Positions 36,740 to 44,389 of a stretch of 64,000 bases of DNA are shown here, one piece after another. Position 1 is the stretch's first letter, and every line of letters starts with the position of its first letter. The notes under the pieces are model-generated. The model saw only the letters and a program-made list of their open reading frames with translations, was not told the origin of the DNA and did no database searches. Source of the DNA: Levilactobacillus yonginensis (GTDB lineage: Bacteria; Bacillota; Bacilli; Lactobacillales; Lactobacillaceae); NCBI RefSeq assembly GCF_003946265.1, contig NZ_RHNO01000002.1:124001-188000 (forward strand), read 5' to 3'. The position numbers were made by a program, and so were the translations under genes.

Positions 36740-37675
36740 ATGAAGGTTAACAAATTGATTGTCTCAGCGCTGACGATTTTAAGCGTTTCCACTATGGGAC
36801 TCGCAACAGTTGCGTCCAATGCGGATACGGCGTTGGCAAAGACCAAGGCAGCAAAAATCGTTAAAACGACTACATATAAAGCCAAGCACAAGGTTCACGT
36901 TACCAAGGGAAATATGTACTCTACGGCTAAGCTCACGAAGGTTTCGCACAAGGCTAAGAACTATAAACGGACGACATTCTACCGAATCAAGAAGGCCAAA
37001 GTTGTTAAGAGTAATAAGAAAAAAGCTGTATACAATTACGTTAAATCAACGAATGGTAAGACTAAGGGCTGGATCTGGCATGGTTATGTGAAGAATGGCA
37101 AGGCTCCTAAAGCTAAGACAAGTAAGACTAAGTCAAGTTTGAGTAAGAAACAACAATTTAATAAGATGTTTGCTGGAATTAAAAAGGAAGAAATGCAAGG
37201 ACATGTTGATAAATTAATTAGTTTTCTTTTAACCAAAGGGAACAAACATTCTGGTTCTCTTATTGATAATAAAGGAAATCTAAAAGTTGCGAATGGGACA
37301 AAGAAATATCTTCTCGATAATCCTATTTATGCCGGAACATTAGCTAATGGGCATCGAATTTTAGGTATGACTGATAAACCACAGTATAATTTCGAAGTTA
37401 TGCCAGGATTATATTCGAATAGTGAGAGTTTTTCGAATAACTCGGGACATTGGGTAATCTATTATATTTCTGGTAATGGTGATGATGGGGTTGCTGCTTC
37501 ACCACATAAAGGATTTAAGTATTTCGGAGATTTAGATCAACAAATTGCTGGTAATATGAAGGGAGCTTGGATGGATGTATATTCATCTAATGATGCCACT
37601 TTATATAACTGGAAGTCGAAAATTCTTTTGGTCAATAAAAAGGCCGCTGAGAATCGCAAATATTTGAATTACTAG
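36740..37675 (+). CDS. Secreted protein, mosaic, unknown function
   Basis: A 311-residue protein with a Sec signal peptide (about 1-35, cleavage probably after an Ala-rich NADTALA segment), then a Lys-rich region (about 40-115) reminiscent of surface-binding SLAP/SH3-like modules of lactobacilli (HKVHVTKGNMYSTAKLTKVS, TKGWIWHGYVKNGKAPK). The C-terminal half (from about residue 145) is a different domain without recognised motif (GHWVIYYISGNGDDG, FKYFGDLDQQIAGN). Codon use shifts sharply to AT-rich near base 37180, where the second half begins. The ATG follows GGAGG. Confidence 0.75.
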   Translation: MKVNKLIVSALTILSVSTMGLATVASNADTALAKTKAAKIVKTTTYKAKHKVHVTKGNMYSTAKLTKVSHKAKNYKRTTFYRIKKAKVVKSNKKKAVYNYVKSTNGKTKGWIWHGYVKNGKAPKAKTSKTKSSLSKKQQFNKMFAGIKKEEMQGHVDKLISFLLTKGNKHSGSLIDNKGNLKVANGTKKYLLDNPIYAGTLANGHRILGMTDKPQYNFEVMPGLYSNSESFSNNSGHWVIYYISGNGDDGVAASPHKGFKYFGDLDQQIAGNMKGAWMDVYSSNDATLYNWKSKILLVNKKAAENRKYLNY

Positions 37676-37684
37676 CACAGTGTT

Positions 37685-37718
37685 AAGAAGAGTCTATATT
37701 TATTAGACTCTTCTTTTT
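37685..37718 (+). terminator. Terminator of the mosaic secreted gene
   Basis: Perfect 12-bp stem AAGAAGAGTCTA/TAGACTCTTCTT, followed by T. Confidence 0.85.
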
Positions 37719-38491
37719 ATTGACTATACTTTTTTGGAATTTATGATAAGAGTTGTTTCCCATTTTGATACCCCTTTGCTAATTTTGGCATCTTTGAACT
37801 TTAGCCTAGACTATCAATATAGAGGTTTTAAATAAATAAGACGAGGTGATATTAATTGGCAGAAATAAATAACCGTAAAAAGTGGTCTGTACTGGTAATT
37901 GGATACTAGAGTCAAGTATGAAGAGCATCCTAATCCGCAAAATACTTTCAGCCACGACTTCTTTTTACCAGGTAATGATTTTAAGTAATCAGTTGATTCT
38001 AAGGTATATCTGCCCGATAAATGATTAGCAACGAAAACGAGCTTAACTTCATAGTTTGGGGCGTCTGGCTTCGTCTGTAATTTGTTCAGACTAATGTTAC
38101 TGATCTCAGCACACTCATAACAGTTACGCCAGCACCTTTAGCTAACTGTTCAATTGTCAGTCATAGCGCAAATTTTTTTTTGAATCACTATCTTACTTAT
38201 GGAAATTTGCAGGAATCACTTCTCTTTCATAGCATTGAAATCAACCAATAAGAATTTTTTTGCAGTAAAGAGGTTTTAAAATACCTTATAGCACAATTTA
38301 GAAGGAAAATAATACCTAATTATTGTATAATGTATTTTATAATCCATCATTTTAGATGGTTGGTAGAACGACTTAAACGAGGGCCTAAAGAATACATACT
38401 TTCCAAATTGTTGTCGGTACTGACTGGTGCCACTTGCTTACGCATCTACCAATTAATCTAATTAAATATTTTATTAAGGAGAGTTCAAATT
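37719..38491. other. AT-rich stretch with degraded coding sequence
   Basis: No intact gene. A degraded minus-strand frame is described separately (37925-38165). The lipoprotein gene's binding site AAGGAGAG (38477-38484) closes the stretch. Confidence 0.4.
37925..38165 (-). pseudogene. Possible gene remnant with a frameshift
   Basis: On the minus strand, one frame reads LTIEQLAKGAGVTVMSVLRS and stops; an overlapping frame continues EISNISLNKLQTKPDAPNYE, KLVFVANHLSGRYTLESTDY and LKSLPGKK before sense is lost. The composition looks like real protein with one frameshift near 38105. No start or binding site. Family not recognised. Confidence 0.35.
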
Positions 38492-39376
38492 ATGAATCGT
38501 TATGCAAAACGCCTAGTACACGTAGCTTTACTAGGAACAGCCATTTTATCGTTGTCAGCTTGTGGAAAATCAGGACCTAATCAAGTTAACGAGAAGACGG
38601 TTTCCTTTATTAAGGATGCGCAATCACCTAATCAGAGAATTTGGTTCATGGCTAATTCCGAACATTCAGACACCTACGACCTCAGTAAGGATACGCATAT
38701 TGACCAGATCCTAGTGACTAAGAATGGCATGGCAACTGTCTACAATACGCCAACCTATACGTTTCTGATGCGAGATATTGATGGGAAGTCTGATAAAAAA
38801 ATAATTTCGATGGCCAAAGCTGAGGATAAGAAATATTACCACGAAACTATTCAAAAATCTAAGGATGATTTGCAGGAAAGAATTGATAGTGATAAGGGTA
38901 TTCTGAAGAATAACACTTTCACTGCCAATGCTGATGAACGAAAGGATAAACAAAGATTAGAGTCCGATATCCAACACATGCTTGCTTTCCAGGCTAAATT
39001 TCCCGTTGTTAAGTATGAAAAGCCAACCGCAAAACCACTTCGTGCATCTGTTGTAACCGATAATTCTGGAAATAATGTCGTTCAAGAGAATATTGTTCAC
39101 CAGCGGATTAAGCTAGACGACAAAGTTTGGAGTTATAAATTCAAAGAGCATGATTTGCCGTTTAGCTATCCTGAAAACATGAAGCTAACTATGAGCAATG
39201 GTTTTAGCCAAACGTACGATTCACCCGTCAAAATTTTGAGTTCAATGTATGTTGGCTACACAAATGAAACGAATAATCAGCCCAACATCTACTTAATCAC
39301 TAAAACCACTAATAAAGACACCAAGTCCGTGTTTGATTCATTAAAGACCAAAAAAGTGACTGAGGCTAAGGACTAA
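38492..39376 (+). CDS. Putative lipoprotein, unknown function
   Basis: A 294-residue protein with a type II signal peptide: MNRYAKRLVH, hydrophobic core, and lipobox LSAC with lipidation expected at Cys24. The mature part is highly charged with a predicted helical stretch (about 105-165, KKYYHETIQKSKDDLQERID) and no motif I recognise. It is AT-rich relative to the core genes. AAGGAGAG precedes the ATG. A terminator lies about 100 bases downstream. Confidence 0.78.
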   Translation: MNRYAKRLVHVALLGTAILSLSACGKSGPNQVNEKTVSFIKDAQSPNQRIWFMANSEHSDTYDLSKDTHIDQILVTKNGMATVYNTPTYTFLMRDIDGKSDKKIISMAKAEDKKYYHETIQKSKDDLQERIDSDKGILKNNTFTANADERKDKQRLESDIQHMLAFQAKFPVVKYEKPTAKPLRASVVTDNSGNNVVQENIVHQRIKLDDKVWSYKFKEHDLPFSYPENMKLTMSNGFSQTYDSPVKILSSMYVGYTNETNNQPNIYLITKTTNKDTKSVFDSLKTKKVTEAKD

Positions 39377-39395
39377 AGCAATAAGAGGATTTATC

Positions 39396-39491
39396 ATGGG
39401 AAAATCACTAAGTTATTTGCTGTTATTGCCACTTCAGTTTTCGACACCAAGTAACGTCACCTTCACAGCAACACCCAAAGCCCCTCAATGA
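39396..39491 (+). pseudogene. Truncated secreted-protein start
   Basis: GAGGA precedes an ATG opening a 31-codon frame (MGKSLSYLLLLPLQFS...) ending in the terminator stem. Shifting one base gives KITKLFAVIATSVF, which looks like a signal peptide, so this is probably a decayed gene start with a frameshift. Confidence 0.4.
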
Positions 39492-39510
39492 TTATGTTGA
39501 GAGGCTTTTT
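39477..39510 (+). terminator. Terminator downstream of the lipoprotein gene
   Basis: AAAGCC.CTCAA and TTGAG.GGCTTTTT stem followed by T. Confidence 0.75.
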
Positions 39511-39588
39511 GACGATGGTTAAACGACAAATAGCACCACTATCTAAATTAGAGATAATAAAGGTATATAGAGCAGCGATAATATGAGG

Positions 39589-39628
39589 TGCCCCCCTCGA
39601 GTTGGATTTACGCCAATTCGAGGGGGCA
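39589..39628. other. Strong GC-rich hairpin inside the left repeat block
   Basis: TGCCCCCCTCGAGTTGG and CCAATTCGAGGGGGCA pair nearly perfectly across a 7-base loop in otherwise AT-rich DNA. The matching place in the right block has no such sequence. No T run follows on either strand. Confidence 0.6.
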
Positions 39629-39681
39629 CTTCAACTAACAATCAGGGTGTTCTTGGTCATTGCGATGGCTTAGTTATTTAA

Positions 39682-39865
39682 TTAATTTTTGGTTCCCAAG
39701 TTATGCCACTTCTTATTCGAGTACTTGTACGCAGTGATCTTATTGGACGATACGACGTTCCATTCGTGTTTAGTGGGAATAGCATGACTACCGTATTTAA
39801 AGATGACCTGTTTCTTTTGCGTTGGCTTAAGGTAGGACTCGGGCTATGAGTCTTCTTTTATGTCT
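39682..39865 (-). pseudogene. C-terminal fragment of the secreted protein duplicated at 41921
   Basis: On the minus strand it encodes about the last 60 residues of the intact neighbour at 41921-42520 (YSNKKWHNLGTKN end conserved), with substitutions, and then loses similarity. No start codon, so not expressed as such. Confidence 0.7.
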
Positions 39866-40071
39866 TTGAGCTATTGTTGCACTTCAATTATAAATTTGTC
39901 TGTCATAAAAACGAGAATTATCTGGTGGTGAAGTTAACCTCCGGACTTTTTGCATTCAACTGGCGAGCCTTGAGTGATAATTAAAATTAACTATCATCAA
40001 TATGGATTGTCACATAATCGGAGGGAGGTAGAAAATAAGTAATGCTAATTCTGCGTAATTTTGCTATCTCA

Positions 40072-40080
40072 TGATATAAT
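40072..40080 (+). promoter_or_regulatory. Extended -10 promoter of the AbiE-type operon
   Basis: TGA-TATAAT ending 30 bases before the antitoxin start. Confidence 0.6.
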
Positions 40081-40110
40081 TATCAAAAAGTGTTGTACGA
40101 GGTGCAAAAA

Positions 40111-40722
40111 ATGGGAATTGAATCTCTTATTCCAAGGCTCTTTAAACTGAACGCAATTTTTACAACTAGTGAGGCCAAGGACGTTGGAATTTCCAAATAT
40201 TATCTAAATAAGTTGGTTAATGCTGGAGAGGTGGCTAGATTTGGTACTGGACGTGCTGGTGTTCAATTGTGGAGCAACGAGAATCTTTCTAATGACGACT
40301 TTTTGGCCATTCAGCTACGCTATCCCAAAGCTGTGATTTCGGGACAAACGGCTTTAACCTGGTGGCACCTCATTGACCGTCAATATACTTATTTAGATTT
40401 AACTGTTCCACGCGGCTACAGTGTTTCCAATGATTTTGACAAATACATTGTGACAATTCATCACGTCGATAGTCAGTATTATCCCATCGGACTAACAAGT
40501 GTTCGGACAGAAGAGGATAGTGGTTCACTCAACATCTATAATCCAGAACGTGCGCTAATAGATGCTTTCCGCTTTAAAACGATTACTGAATTCGACCGCA
40601 ACCAAGCCGTTCGAAACTATTTTCAAAGTGACTTTTGTGATTCATTGAAATTGAGCAGATACATCAATCAATTTCCTGGACTTTCGGATTTACAAAAAAT
40701 AACGGAGGTGCTCAGTCATTAA
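40111..40722 (+). CDS. abiEi: AbiEi-type antitoxin
   Basis: A 203-residue protein with an N-terminal winged helix (about 1-70: FTTSEAKDVGISKYYLNKLVNAGEV-type helices), which in AbiEi proteins binds the operon promoter, and a C-terminal domain with AVISGQTALTWWHLID and NPERALIDAFR. AbiE systems are type IV toxin-antitoxin pairs known for phage abortive infection; antitoxin and toxin do not bind each other. The ATG at 40111 follows GAGGTG by 6 bases. It overlaps the toxin gene start by 5 bases. Confidence 0.85.
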   Translation: MGIESLIPRLFKLNAIFTTSEAKDVGISKYYLNKLVNAGEVARFGTGRAGVQLWSNENLSNDDFLAIQLRYPKAVISGQTALTWWHLIDRQYTYLDLTVPRGYSVSNDFDKYIVTIHHVDSQYYPIGLTSVRTEEDSGSLNIYNPERALIDAFRFKTITEFDRNQAVRNYFQSDFCDSLKLSRYINQFPGLSDLQKITEVLSH

Positions 40723-41644
40723 AACGAAAGATATTATTCGACAAGTCAAGCGGGCTGCTAACGAAAATCTCACTAGTTTACGTGAAATGCAGTCTCGCTT
40801 TGCAGCAGAACGATTTCTGGCAAGAATTACGCAATCTGATTATAAGAATGAAATGGTGCTGAAGGGTGGCTATTTAATTGGTGCTATGGTAGGTTTGGGC
40901 AACCGAAGTACCCATGATTTAGATTACTCCTATCAGAAAAAAGTCCCCGTTGATCAGCTTCAAAGGATTGTCACCGAAGTGGCCCAAATTGATCTAAAAG
41001 ATGGTACACATTTTAATAACATCAGCGTCGACGAAAATGCGAATGCGACAGAACGCTATAACCCTGGCTACCGGGTATCAATGGACTTAGAGATGGCCAA
41101 TCCCGATCCTTCGAAGCCCAATAAACCGGTGACGTACCATTTAGGTATCGATTTAGCAACTAATGATGATATTATTCCAAACGTACAGCGATTCAATCAT
41201 ACTTCAGAAATTGATGGGAGCAAGATTAGTGTTTACGCCTATCCAGTTGAGCAAATTTTGGCAGAGAAAATGTCAGCCTGCTTCAATCATGGAGATCAAG
41301 ATACACGGGTTCGTGACTTCTATGATTTGTACGCTCTAAAGCGGTTCGAAGGTGAGAGTATTGATAATGACAGCTTACGTGCATCGATTAAGAATCAGTT
41401 AAAGATTCATAATCAGTATGACGCCTTAGAGAATCCAATTGCAGCATTTAATGACTTACGACAAAGCCTCCGTCTTCAAAAAGTTTGGAATGACAAACGA
41501 CAGCAGATTATCCCAGAAGGTCAAGAAATTACATTCGACCAGACTATCAATGCGGCCAACAATCTTTTACGGAATGCTGGATTTAAAGATACCGCACCAC
41601 GGCCAAAACATAGGCCATGGCTCTCGCAAGAAAGGCCTAGGTAA
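40718..41644 (+). CDS. abiEii: AbiEii-type nucleotidyltransferase toxin
   Basis: Toxin partner: an AbiEii-family nucleotidyltransferase expected to modify tRNA acceptor ends or a similar target. Motifs: LKGGYLIGAM near 46, RSTHDLDYSY near 63 (metal-binding Asp pair), PVEQILAEKMSA near 180 and RVRDFYDLYAL near 200. The first ATG (40787) leaves out a conserved-looking segment IKTKDIIRQVKRAANENLTS. An ATT at 40718 has GGAGG 9 bases upstream and overlaps the antitoxin stop, so the start is probably this rare ATT (308 residues); the 285-residue ATG form is the alternative. Confidence 0.82.
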   Translation: MKTKDIIRQVKRAANENLTSLREMQSRFAAERFLARITQSDYKNEMVLKGGYLIGAMVGLGNRSTHDLDYSYQKKVPVDQLQRIVTEVAQIDLKDGTHFNNISVDENANATERYNPGYRVSMDLEMANPDPSKPNKPVTYHLGIDLATNDDIIPNVQRFNHTSEIDGSKISVYAYPVEQILAEKMSACFNHGDQDTRVRDFYDLYALKRFEGESIDNDSLRASIKNQLKIHNQYDALENPIAAFNDLRQSLRLQKVWNDKRQQIIPEGQEITFDQTINAANNLLRNAGFKDTAPRPKHRPWLSQERPR

Positions 41645-41709
41645 GGCTCCACCGCCATCATAAAGGGTCCTTCAACGAGGGCAGACGATTAAATTATGGT
41701 TCTAAAATA

Positions 41710-41774
41710 GGCTCTAAAATATCTGTTATTGGCAATCAATCGATTTGATTACTGGCAACAGATATTTTAGAGCC
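41710..41774. repeat. 65-bp palindrome after the AbiE-type operon
   Basis: GGCTCTAAAATATCTGTT (41710-41727) is perfectly repeated inverted at 41757-41774. The inner part also pairs partly (CAATCAA/TTGATT). A partial third copy, TTCTAAAATA, lies just to the left. It could be a bidirectional terminator or a small mobile-element scar. Confidence 0.75.
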
Positions 41775-41777
41775 AAA

Positions 41778-42090
41778 TGATTACGTTGAGAAGCTTTTGA
41801 CGATTGTTAAACGACAAATAGCGCCACTATCTGAATTAGAGAATAAGGATACATAAAACTGCAACAATGTGAAGTGACAATCATGGTGCTCTTGGTCATT
41901 GAGATAGCTTAGTGATTGAATTAATTTTTGGTTCCCAAGTTATGCCATTTCTTATTCGAGTACTTGTACGCGGTGATCTTATTGGATGATACAACGTCCC
42001 ATTCGTGTTTAGTGGGAATAACGTGACTGCCGTATTTAAAGATGGTTTGCTTCTTTTGCGTTGGCTTGAGGTATGAAGCGGTGCTATGGG
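41778..42090. repeat. Direct repeat block, right copy
   Basis: Counterpart of 39490-39865. It runs from GATTACGTTGAG through the ACAAATAGCGCCACTATCTG motif into the 3' end of the secreted gene at 41921-42520. Confidence 0.75.
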
Positions 42091-42520
42091 TCTTCTTGTC
42101 GTAACTCGTGTTGAACTTCTTCATACCATTGAAAGCTTCAATCCGATAGCCATGAAACTTCTTGTAGCGAGGGTGCTTGCCTTTTTGATACCAATTTGAG
42201 CCAAACTTTGTGACTGAATAGATAGCATTAGGTGAGGTCTTATACTTTCCAGAGATCAAGATCCAATCATAGTTACTGAACGTGTGTGCAAGTTTATAAT
42301 GGGCTCCTGGCAAAACTTTGTAGGTAGCAAGAACCTTGTCATTCTTGTAAGATGGGTAACCAGGCTTAATTTTACTGACGGTAATCGGCTTGCGAATAGT
42401 TACCCAATGGTTGGTTGTCCAGTATTGGCTGATCGAGGCGGAGGCCGGACTGGGAATGGTTAAAAATAGGCTGGCCGAGAGGGTGACAGCCGCTAACGTG
42501 AAACCTTTATGTAAATTCAT
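41921..42520 (-). CDS. Secreted protein, unknown function
   Basis: A 199-residue protein with a Sec signal peptide (1-28, MNLHKGFTLAAVTLSASLFL, cleavage after ASA). The mature part is rich in Lys, Tyr, Ser and Thr, with a strand-rich pattern (YWTTNHWVTIRKPITVSKIK, HYKLAHTFSNYDWILISGKY) typical of small Lactobacillus surface proteins; no catalytic motif is seen. The ATG at 42520 has AAGGAGCG upstream. Its 3' third is duplicated at 39682-39865. It is divergent from the two small secreted genes to the right. Confidence 0.75.
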   Translation of the reverse strand: MNLHKGFTLAAVTLSASLFLTIPSPASASISQYWTTNHWVTIRKPITVSKIKPGYPSYKNDKVLATYKVLPGAHYKLAHTFSNYDWILISGKYKTSPNAIYSVTKFGSNWYQKGKHPRYKKFHGYRIEAFNGMKKFNTSYDKKTHSTASYLKPTQKKQTIFKYGSHVIPTKHEWDVVSSNKITAYKYSNKKWHNLGTKN

Positions 42521-42942
42521 TAGAATCGCTCCTTCATGCGTTACAACGCTAATCATCTCGCGGTCAGCGTTCATAGAGTTAGCTTACTATTTTGTGAACC
42601 TTTAGTAAATAGGGTTTGTAACCATATCCGGTAAATTGTTTCATATTGATAATGTTTTCTGAAACAATGTAAAATAAGATGATAATTAAAATTATAAAGA
42701 AAAAGTGAATAAAAGCACATATTGAACCGATAAATGTAGTGCAGTATTATTTATATAGGCTTTTAAATAATTAACATTTTCACCTTCAAACGCATGTTCA
42801 AACTTTTCCATCGCCTCGAGCAGAAATCGAACTGTGGAAGTAACACTGGGTTTCAAGCAGTTAAAAACGAGCGGATAAACGGTAGTGGAAACAGTGGTTT
42901 TTAAAAGCAAACAAATTTACTTAGTTAAAGGGAGCAAAACTT
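42521..42942. other. Divergent AT-rich intergenic region
   Basis: Contains the inverted repeat ATTGTTTC (42635-42642)/GAAACAAT (42661-42668), a possible operator, and a nearby TGTAAAAT. No credible gene: a 72-codon minus-strand frame has no binding site at its start. Confidence 0.4.
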
Positions 42943-43377
42943 ATGAAGAAGTTATTAGTAATGGCTGCGGTAAGTCTATCGATTGGCCTGCCACTGGCAT
43001 TGAATGCGCCAGCCACGGCTCATGCGGCCAAGTGGCACCAGGGAACGCCAAAGGTGTTGCGTGGCACTTGGGAACGCAGAGTTACGGTAGGTAAAGGAAA
43101 GTCTCAGTTTAAAGCAACAGATGGTGTGAAAATTACTAAAAAAGGGCTGAACGCTTATTACGTGGGCGATCCGTTTGTTCTTGGCAAGATAAAGTATCAG
43201 AAGGCCAGCAAACATATCTATGTCCTTAAAGGCATTGAGATGATTAACTCGTTGAAGCCCTACAAAGTTCGAGTTCGACAGGTAGGTAAGCGGCTGAAGT
43301 ATGTAGAATATTATCAGGCGAAGACTGGTCACTTCGATAAAATGGGTAAGATGGGCGCCTGGTTATCTAAAAAATAG
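42943..43377 (+). CDS. Small secreted protein, tandem paralogue 1
   Basis: A 144-residue protein with a signal peptide (about 1-29, cleavage after AHA). The mature protein starts AKWHQGTPKVLRGTW, closely matched by the next gene's AKYHQGMPKALRGKW, so the two are tandem paralogues. The rest is basic and strand-rich (GLNAYYVGDPFVLGKIKYQK) with no known motif. Similar short secreted proteins occur in several lactobacilli; function unknown. GGGAG precedes the ATG. Confidence 0.75.
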   Translation: MKKLLVMAAVSLSIGLPLALNAPATAHAAKWHQGTPKVLRGTWERRVTVGKGKSQFKATDGVKITKKGLNAYYVGDPFVLGKIKYQKASKHIYVLKGIEMINSLKPYKVRVRQVGKRLKYVEYYQAKTGHFDKMGKMGAWLSKK

Positions 43378-43428
43378 GTAGCTGGTAGTTAGCAGTTGAC
43401 TAGCTATTGTAGTAGGGGAGAATCTATC

Positions 43429-43872
43429 ATGAAAAAAACATTGACAATCATTGCAGCTGCTTCGATGGGAATGGCATTAGGTATGCTGTCTCAGCCACAA
43501 TCAACGGCTCAAGCGGCGAAGTACCATCAAGGTATGCCTAAGGCTCTACGCGGTAAGTGGATTATGCCTAAAAATGAGCGTTGGAAATTATCAAATGAGG
43601 ATGGGGTTTTAAAGTATTTTAAGGTTTCAAACAGTAAGTTTATTGTGAAACAACCCGATACGAACGACACGTACTTGTCACCGCGTTACAAGAAAACCTC
43701 TAAAGGGCACTACACGGTTCTGACACACTATAAAAGCATCAGCACAATAGTCAAAGGACGCGTTTTTAAAAACAAAAACAATGTGAAAATGAAGTTTACC
43801 TTGAAGAAGGGACTATTGAGTATTAAAGGTAACAATAGTCTCTCTGGTTTTCATTATCAGCGCATTAAGTAA
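43429..43872 (+). CDS. Small secreted protein, tandem paralogue 2
   Basis: A 147-residue protein with a signal peptide (about 1-29, cleavage after AQA) and the shared start AKYHQGMPKALRGKW. The mature part is very basic (pI probably above 10). It begins 51 bases after paralogue 1, likely in one transcript. The ATG at 43429 follows GGGGAG; an upstream in-frame start has no site. No recognised domain. Confidence 0.75.
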   Translation: MKKTLTIIAAASMGMALGMLSQPQSTAQAAKYHQGMPKALRGKWIMPKNERWKLSNEDGVLKYFKVSNSKFIVKQPDTNDTYLSPRYKKTSKGHYTVLTHYKSISTIVKGRVFKNKNNVKMKFTLKKGLLSIKGNNSLSGFHYQRIK

Positions 43873-44037
43873 GGGGCCAAGCACATAAATCTATTAGTAA
43901 TTAAGAGTGCCCTCATTATTTAGTAATCAGACGAAACTTTAGCCAACAGTGAAAAATCGCCCTCTATACCAAAGGGCAAGTCACTTTAAAAAGCTAGCAG
44001 AGAGAATTGACTGCTGACAAAACACCTCGAACTGTTT

Positions 44038-44082
44038 AAAAGCGTTACCCGAATGGCATTCACATTCGGGTAACGCTTTTTT
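44038..44082 (+). terminator. Terminator after the small secreted genes
   Basis: An 18-bp perfect stem, AAAAGCGTTACCCGAATG against 44063-44080, followed by T. Confidence 0.85.
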
Positions 44083-44115
44083 AATACAATGCTATGCGAG
44101 CCGAATGAGATGCTT

Positions 44116-44152
44116 AAAGCACAAATAGCGCCACTATCTGAAATAGAGAATA
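44116..44152. repeat. Third copy of the ACAAATAGCGCC motif
   Basis: CACAAATAGCGCCACTATCT and GAAATAGAGAATAA match the motif in the two direct repeat blocks (39525-39560 and 41812-41847), here without the flanking gene fragment. Confidence 0.6.
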
Positions 44153-44154
44153 AA

Positions 44155-44163
44155 TGGTAAAAT
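44155..44163 (+). promoter_or_regulatory. Extended -10 (TGG-TAAAAT), possible rbgA promoter
   Basis: Lies directly after the short repeat and 227 bases before rbgA; the long leader would contain the gene fragment at 44229-44336. Confidence 0.4.
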
Positions 44164-44228
44164 AGACTAGTTACTCAGATTCTCTGTTAGCTTTTTATTC
44201 GCCTGCAAACAAAGTGGGTGAAGACTAG

Positions 44229-44336
44229 CCGTATCGAGCAATTCAGAATGAAAAACAGATTCATGAATTTGCCAAAAAGTGGTATCGCAAACGACTAGAA
44301 TATGCCCGAAATAAAATGGACATATGGCAATTTTGA
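44229..44336 (+). pseudogene. C-terminal gene fragment before rbgA
   Basis: A 36-codon open stretch with strongly protein-like sequence (YRAIQNEKQIHEFAKKWYRK, LEYARNKMDIWQF, stop) preceded by an in-frame TAG and without start or binding site. It looks like the tail of a deleted gene at the island's right junction. Family not recognised. Confidence 0.4.
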
Positions 44337-44389
44337 CTATTTTAAGAACACCAAGGCGTCAAACCCTTGGTATCAAAGGAGAAAAACTT

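Larger units (their letters stand above)
39490..39865. repeat. Direct repeat block, left copy
   Basis: 39490-39590 and about 39640-39865 match 41778-42090 in the same order and orientation with scattered mismatches. The blocks bracket the AbiE-type genes. Compared with the right copy, this one carries an extra hairpin at 39589-39628. Confidence 0.75.

Noticed and set aside
42692-42910. 72-codon minus-strand frame in the divergent region
   Set aside because: No binding site at its start; an internal ATG has only a badly spaced GAGG. Not enough to call a gene.
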